DNA from: Helicostylum pulchrum
Lineage: Eukaryota > Mucoromycota > Mucoromycetes > Mucorales > Mucoraceae
Direction: 5' to 3'
DNA: 64,000 nucleotides
NCBI GenBank assembly: GCA_025677825.1
Contig: JAIXMO010000031.1
Location: 186,001-250,000, forward strand
The notes under the pieces were generated by a model. That model ran no database searches and was not told where the DNA came from. It was given only the letters and a program-made list of their open reading frames with translations. Position 1 is the first letter of the stretch, and every line of letters starts with the position of its first letter. This document shows, in pieces, positions 58,649 through 64,000 of this stretch. The translations under genes and the position numbers were made by a program.

Positions 58649-60128
58649 ACTCGCAGGAGAATTTTCTTTCGTAATGTTGCTTGTACCTCTATGCAGAACA
58701 CTATGGTTGGTTAGTAGCAGTGTAAAGGTGTACTTAAATAAAAAATCTAACGTTTTGTTACCTCATAATTAAAATATTATCAGCTTTATATGTTTCTTTC
58801 TCAAAGTATAAACCAGGTTAAAAAATGCTGCTTAGTATAAATGTGCAACTCTAATAACTAAAAAATATACACATCCGAGCAAAGGAGTTTTTTGTATAGG
58901 ATACTGGATAGCAAAATTATTCATCACCATATTCTCTAGACTAAAGGAGCCTCCGTAGCAGAGAATAAATTAACGACATGGCGCAAGGTAGTAAAGATCG
59001 GAAAAAAGGCCTTTAAACACCAAGGGTTTCAGAAGACTGTATACGGTTCCAAGGAACTCGAGAAACGGATGGTGTAGGCTTTTTAATATTAAAGAAAAAT
59101 TTCGATACAAGCCGAAAATCACCTAAACGTAATGTCAAAAAGGAGGCGGAAGTGCAACCAAACGAAGCATATTGAAGAGCTGAAAATAAATGTGCACTTA
59201 TGAATCCAGGTGGGTGTGATATAATGTTTTGTTCAAAAGAAACCAGTACTGCTGAGAACAAACAGAGGCATATATGTATATATACGAAGAACAACCGTTC
59301 TAAAAACGTTCAAGACACTTTCGTATTCTAAGAAAGACTTCTCGACCTTTGGTCGTTACAGAGACTGAAGCTGCCCTTTCTAGAACTGAATCGAAATCGG
59401 TAAACTAGGTGAAAAACACTTTATATTACGGAAATGAAACCCAACAAACCACAAGAAGTATATTTAATGATTTTATAACCTTAAATGGTGCTTTATGTTA
59501 CTCTCTACTTTAGAAGCTTTCTAGTTGTAGCTCCTTTTATGTAACTTACACGATATAAATTAATCAATCGATTTAATAACGAGATAAATTTTATTTGAAC
59601 CAAAGAGACCTCGCTTTGAAACCCCTACTCATTTCTCGTACTTTATTGAGTCCATGTTCTTTTGAAATAGTCATTTCAAGCCTGAAGCTCTTTTTAGTAA
59701 TACTGAAAAAGTATTTTCTGCTGCATAAATACTATGAGATCATTAATTGTAAAACAGTATATGGCTTTATCATTATTATATCATGCGCTTGTCTTTTCGG
59801 AACTACAAACTTTTTCTGACTTGACACTTTTTATTGCACTAATTTATTTATTTTATACTAAGGAAGAAGACTATCCCAGTTTTTTTTTTTAAAAAAAAAA
59901 AACTTGGCTATAGTAGATTTTCAGGGCACCGCTACAAAGAGCTCGGATAATAATAACAAAAAAGTTAAAGCATAAAAGCATAATATCCTATGTCGAAAAC
60001 AGTAAAAAAAAAAAAAATTGACAGTCGAAAACAGTGTTACTATTGGTTCGCCTATTTTAAAATTTAAGGATATAGTACCGTCATGATCGCCAAGGCAGCT
60101 AGTTCAAGTTCTTTTATTAGATGAGTGT

Positions 60129-60425
60129 TTAGAACGTGACTCCTTGGTAATAGCTGTAAAGAATGGGGTAAGAAGTGCTGAGTAAAATGTCCTCCCCCCC
60201 CCCCCCATCACAGTTTAAGACTTCTAGCAGCTTCGTAGGCGAATTTATTGGCAGTCGAACATACTCTGAGCGCATTATATAATCAAAAGTGGATCTCTCC
60301 CAATCCCTTGAATCTAATTTTTGAAGTCCTGCTAACCAATAATGTTTTGAAAATTTTCCTGCTGTAATATTGGATGAAGCCCCTATATGTGTATGAAACC
60401 TTTCAAATGACAAGAGGAGTGCCAT
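60129..60425 (-). pseudogene. coding-like frame of unknown family
   Basis: The minus-strand frame of 98 codons has protein-like composition (SFERFHTHIGASSNITAGKF, YWLAGLQKLDSRDWERSTFD, RSEYVRLPINSPTKLLEVLN), then runs into a C13 tract read as Gly and ends. There is no start context, splice partner or recognised domain. Probably the remnant of a mobile element or captured gene. Confidence 0.3.
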
Positions 60426-61795
60426 ACTAAGAAGGCCGTGATGTTAAAAAACAAACAAACTAGGTATAAGTTATAAACATAAGGTATATTTCTATTTTTA
60501 ATTTATTATAAAACGAGGAGAAGCTTCTTTACAATAAAACGATACAAGTGTTTTTGAATACTAACCGACGGACGTCTATTTTTTTTTTCTTTTTTTTTTG
60601 TTTGCGCTGCATTTACTTACTCAATTACCCTCGCAGTGTTTTATTATGAGAAAATATATACTGGTATATAATCTTGTTTTAGTAAATATTCATTATAAAT
60701 CAAAAGAGTCAGGAAATTTTGGGACTGGACTGCCACCCCGATTAAATCCCGGAGATGAAAAAAAAAAAAAAAAGTCGATATTTTTTAAGACGACGTCCTA
60801 ATAATAACCACAACAACAACAATAAAAAGAGCGCGGTAGTGTTTGGATATCAAAGAGAGAAAAAGAATGCTTCTGATTTTCACAGGTTTCATACTGTGCA
60901 AAAAAAAAAAGAAAAAAAGGTACAAATATTTATAAGAGTGTTACATTCTGTTGCACTTAAATTTCTTATCGCATATACGTTGGGAAGAATCTACAAATTT
61001 TACTCAAGCGGGTGGGGGGGGGGGAGCATGGCACTTGAAATACAGTTTATGTTTTCTGTCATAGGAGTTCTAACGTTCAATTCCGCCCCCCCTTTTTTTG
61101 TTTGTTGCAAAGCCTAATATGTCCAGATCATTTAAGTTGATTTTTTGTATATGTAAAATATAAAGTAAAATGTTTGTTTGGTAGAGTTTCTTAGTTAGTC
61201 AGGTAACCTATTTTTTTGTTTGTGATTTTATTTTGTAAAATAAATTTTCTGACTCGTTCTATATAGTCAGGTAACGCAATAACAACAAAAAAACCCACAC
61301 TAATAATACGAAAAGCAAAAAAACGTTCGAAATAGAATTCTTGTACATAGTTTTTTTTCGCCAACGTTTTTTTAACAAAAATAATTTATTTCATCTCTGG
61401 GGGGGAGGGGAGAAAATCTATAATTGCATCTCAAATAGTTGAGTTTAGTTTCGCATACATAAATTTGATCTATTAAAACAAAAGACATGCTCAGCGTGAA
61501 AAAAAAGGAGGCTATTTAAAAAAGTTAGTTTAGTAAGCTAGCACGAGAAATTTTTTGTTAGCCGAAGTCCAAAAGGACGTATCTCGATAATTGCGGAACA
61601 GCCTGCTTTTAAAAGATATATGCATTATAAAAAAAAAAAACATATATACACTGTCAATTTTTTTAAGTTAATTAGGCGAAAAAAAATTTATAATAAAAAC
61701 CCCGCGGTACTTATTTTACTTTAATATGGGGGCGCTGTTATACAGGTAAAAAGCTGTTCAATCAAATAACACCACAACACTTGGGTTTGACAAGG

Positions 61796-61818
61796 AAAAA
61801 AAAAAAAAAAAAAAAAAA
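61796..61818 (+). repeat. uninterrupted A run of 23
   Basis: A long A tract in intergenic DNA. It could be the poly-A tail of a retroposed sequence on the plus strand, but no parent coding sequence is seen just upstream. Confidence 0.5.
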
Positions 61819-62261
61819 TCAACAGGATGTCAGGGCAGATGATGATGAAAAACGGGAGTATTTTTTTCTCTATTTTGTGAGATAGTTACCATTTATATAC
61901 ACTATTACCACAGTATAAGGTGTATTTATTGGTGTCATTTGTGGGGAAAAGATCAAATTATGTTATATTTTTCCCAGCATGGGTTACACAAATAGAATAG
62001 AGGGAAGTGAATCTTTTTTTAATAATATTGTGGGAGCCGGGCGCCAGGCCATTTTTTTTTATAGTGGGGGGAGGGGGGAGAGTTGTTTACTAAATACAGT
62101 TAAATCGCTTTTCTGTCTTGAATTAGCCAATCAAATTACACGTTTAAATAATTTGGTATAAAAAAATTTTATTTGTTTGTAATGTAAAAAATAAAAATAA
62201 AAAAAAAATAGTATGTAATGATGCCAAGTAAAAAGATGATGATGAATTAAAAAATGATTAT

Positions 62262-63788
62262 TTAGATAGTTAAATGACCAGCGCTATAGTATTGCTGATA
62301 GTATTGGTTCCAACCGTGAAGTCCTCCTCCAGGTTCTCCACCTGATCCAGTGGGGTCTGAAGTAGGAGCGGGAGGTCTCATTGTCGTATGATTTTCATAA
62401 GAATTTGTAATTTGATTGACAAGTTTACTAGGAGCAGTATAGCCAGGTGAGAATACATTGTAAGATCTTTGCATGTTATCATGGCTATCTGTACGTTGAG
62501 GTGTTCTATCTTTGACCCAACCTAAGCGAACGTTATTGCCAGCAATATTGATTCCTTGTAAAGCAAAGATAGCCGTAGCAGCATTAGCATGTGTATCCAA
62601 CTTGACTGTGGCCTTTGTTCCTTTGATATAAATATCCGAGACGAAACCATATTGTTGTAAGTGAGGTACGATATCTTGTTTGATTACATTTTTTGGTAAG
62701 TTTGCAATATATACAGATGTGTTATAAAGAGGAGTTTGAGCAAAGATTTCTTCATAGGACATATTAGAGAGTACAACATTATCACTATCAGTAGAAGAAC
62801 GTCTTGAGTTATTAGTGGATACACTGTGAGTGTCACTATTATCATCAGATGATAAATGGCATTGTACATTAGAAGATAAGATAGGTCGACCGTCCATTTG
62901 ACGAACGGCTTCTTCAGCATCTGTTCTTTCACCGAATGTAACAACACCCTCACCATTTACGACACGTGCGTCACTAAAAAAGGGTTAAAATTTAGTATGC
63001 GTGTACGTATGTTACATGTAATAATTTTCGTTTTAGGCACTTACGAGATATGGAATTGTTTGAAAGTATTTCCCAAGATTTCATCGTCTACTTTAGGATC
63101 CAAGTCGGACACAATGACATGAGCTACTGATTCGTCAGTCATATCACTCTCATAGTTATCTTCATCGCTCCAGTTAACTGAAATTTCCTATTATGAAATT
63201 ATGTGTGAATATTTTTTTTTTTTATATATATAATAGTACAAACAAACTTTACCTGACTGTAAATAACACGCTTATCCATAGCGTTTAAGGCTTGCTCAGC
63301 AGCTTGGCGTTCGTTAAATTCAATAAAAGCAGAACAAAAGTGGTTCTAAAATAAGTATAAAGATTAGTTAGCATGCAAACTAAAATAAAACAGAGCTAAC
63401 AAGGGAGTAATAAGTTGGGGGGTTTTACAAAGAAAATGTCGATAAGATTATTGTTATTTTTTTATCTAATCTTGTGATCTAGCAGCATTCCAATTGATCA
63501 AAATGATCTTTTTGTGTGTGCTTTATGTAATTATTCTCATAGTGTAGTACCAAAAAATAAACTACTTTTTTTTTATCATCTTTTTTCTTCTTCTTTGCGT
63601 AAAAACCCCGACTTTTCTTCATATATATGTACTTTGCTAAAAGGGTAACTACTTACTTTTTCATCACTGATTAACTTGACAGTTTTGACTGGAGAGATTA
63701 AACCAAAGATACCCTTCAATTCTTGTTCAGTCACTCTCTTATCCAAGTTATGAATATTCAATGATTTGCAGGTATTATTTTCTGTCAT
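62262..63788 (-). CDS. RNA-binding protein with three RRM domains (TIA-1/Pub1/Nam8-like layout)
   Basis: Likely binds mRNA in splicing, stability or translation. Four exons (63788-63657, 63345-63253, 63187-63045, 62973-62262) give 359 residues. RRM1 (about 7-75) has SLNIHNLDKRVTEQELKGIF as RNP2 strand and helix 1, and HFCSAFIEFNERQAAEQAL as RNP1 strand and helix 2. RRM2 (about 88-150) has HVIVSDLDPKVDDEILGNTF and GEGVVTFGERTDAEEAVRQM, with RNP1 aromatics poorly kept. A Ser/Asp-rich linker follows. RRM3 (about 206-278) has SVYIANLPKNVIKQDIVPHL and KATVKLDTHANAATAIFALQ. The tail is Gly/Tyr/Gln-rich and ends near QYYQQYYSAGHLTI. Three RRMs and a QY-rich tail match TIA-1/Pub1-type proteins; orthology is not proven. 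The start follows an AT-rich leader. Confidence 0.88.
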
Positions 63789-64000
63789 TATTATAAAAAT
63801 TTAAGGTTTTGTTTTTAAAAGGTAAAAAAAAAAAAGATAGAGAAAGTTTTTTCGCAAGTTTTTTAATAGAGAAAAAAGAAGGAAGAAACCAAAAAAGATA
63901 GCTTTTTTATATCATTTTCTCAACAAAGACATGCCATAATTGGTTTAGTCTCGCTAATAAATTTGGGGGGACCAAAACCGAAAAGATACGTCATTAACGC

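Larger units (their letters stand above)
57776..62261. other. gene-poor stretch between alcohol dehydrogenase and the RRM gene
   Basis: No intact gene. It holds dispersed repeat copy 2, a double-hairpin locus (58579-58648), a coding-like relic (60129-60425), C13 (60194-60206), G-rich (61010-61025), A23 (61796-61818) and other homopolymers. A plus-strand frame at 58112-58315 and coding-like patches at 59000-59300 look like degraded repeats of unknown class. A near-direct repeat TAGTCAGGTAAC occurs at 61196-61207 and 61265-61276. Confidence 0.5.

Noticed and set aside
61979..62161. Plus-strand frame of 60 codons
   Set aside because: Gly/Arg run from a G-rich tract, no domain and no splice partner.
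1..64000. CRISPR arrays, operons, bacterial promoters
   Set aside because: The sequence is eukaryotic with spliced genes; the repeats seen do not have CRISPR repeat/spacer structure.

Overview
The window looks like nuclear DNA of an early-diverging fungus, most likely Mucoromycota/Mucorales. It is AT-rich and full of T and A tracts. Its genes are cut by many short introns (about 50-90 bp, GT..AG), and the products are fungal: myosin-motor chitin synthase, a Rim15-type kinase and a CreC-type WD protein. All exon joins below were worked out by hand from reading frame and splice dinucleotides; no search was run.

Layout. 1-4.1 kb is a degenerate mobile-element zone: a 3.85-kb TA-flanked inverted-repeat element carries a broken multi-exon gene. 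6.5-23.2 kb is a dense housekeeping block: RanBP1, a Kelch-BTB protein, serine palmitoyltransferase subunit LCB1, TOP3 (minus strand, convergent with LCB1), and a 2007-residue chitin synthase with a myosin motor head, divergent from TOP3. 23.2-26.7 kb is gene-poor and holds a LINE endonuclease relic and a broken small secreted-protein gene. 26.7-36.6 kb carries a 2343-residue Rim15-like kinase and a CreC-like WD protein. 36.6-40.7 kb is another relic zone, with a ketopantoate reductase pseudogene. 40.7-43.7 kb holds two stomatin-like (SPFH) paralogues head to head. 45-50.6 kb holds 6-phosphogluconate dehydrogenase, a membrane-anchored PDI-like protein and a polyglutamine protein. 50.6-56.6 kb and 57.8-62.3 kb are long gene-poor stretches around a cinnamyl-type alcohol dehydrogenase. 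The window ends with a three-RRM protein on the minus strand.

How the genes relate. This is a mixed housekeeping neighbourhood, not a biosynthetic cluster. Several genes concern growth and membranes (chitin synthase, LCB1, the SPFH pair, ER thiol chemistry) and nutrient state (Rim15-like, CreC-like, 6PGD). I infer no operon-like unit. Gene pairs with a likely shared control region are TOP3/chitin synthase and the SPFH pair, and PDI-like/polyQ are tightly tail to tail.

The most unusual items are the inverted-repeat element with a non-transposase cargo gene, the SPFH pair with five copies of a GCTTAG motif between them, the decayed secreted cysteine-rich gene, the unannotated start of the CreC-like gene, and a double-hairpin locus near 58.6 kb.
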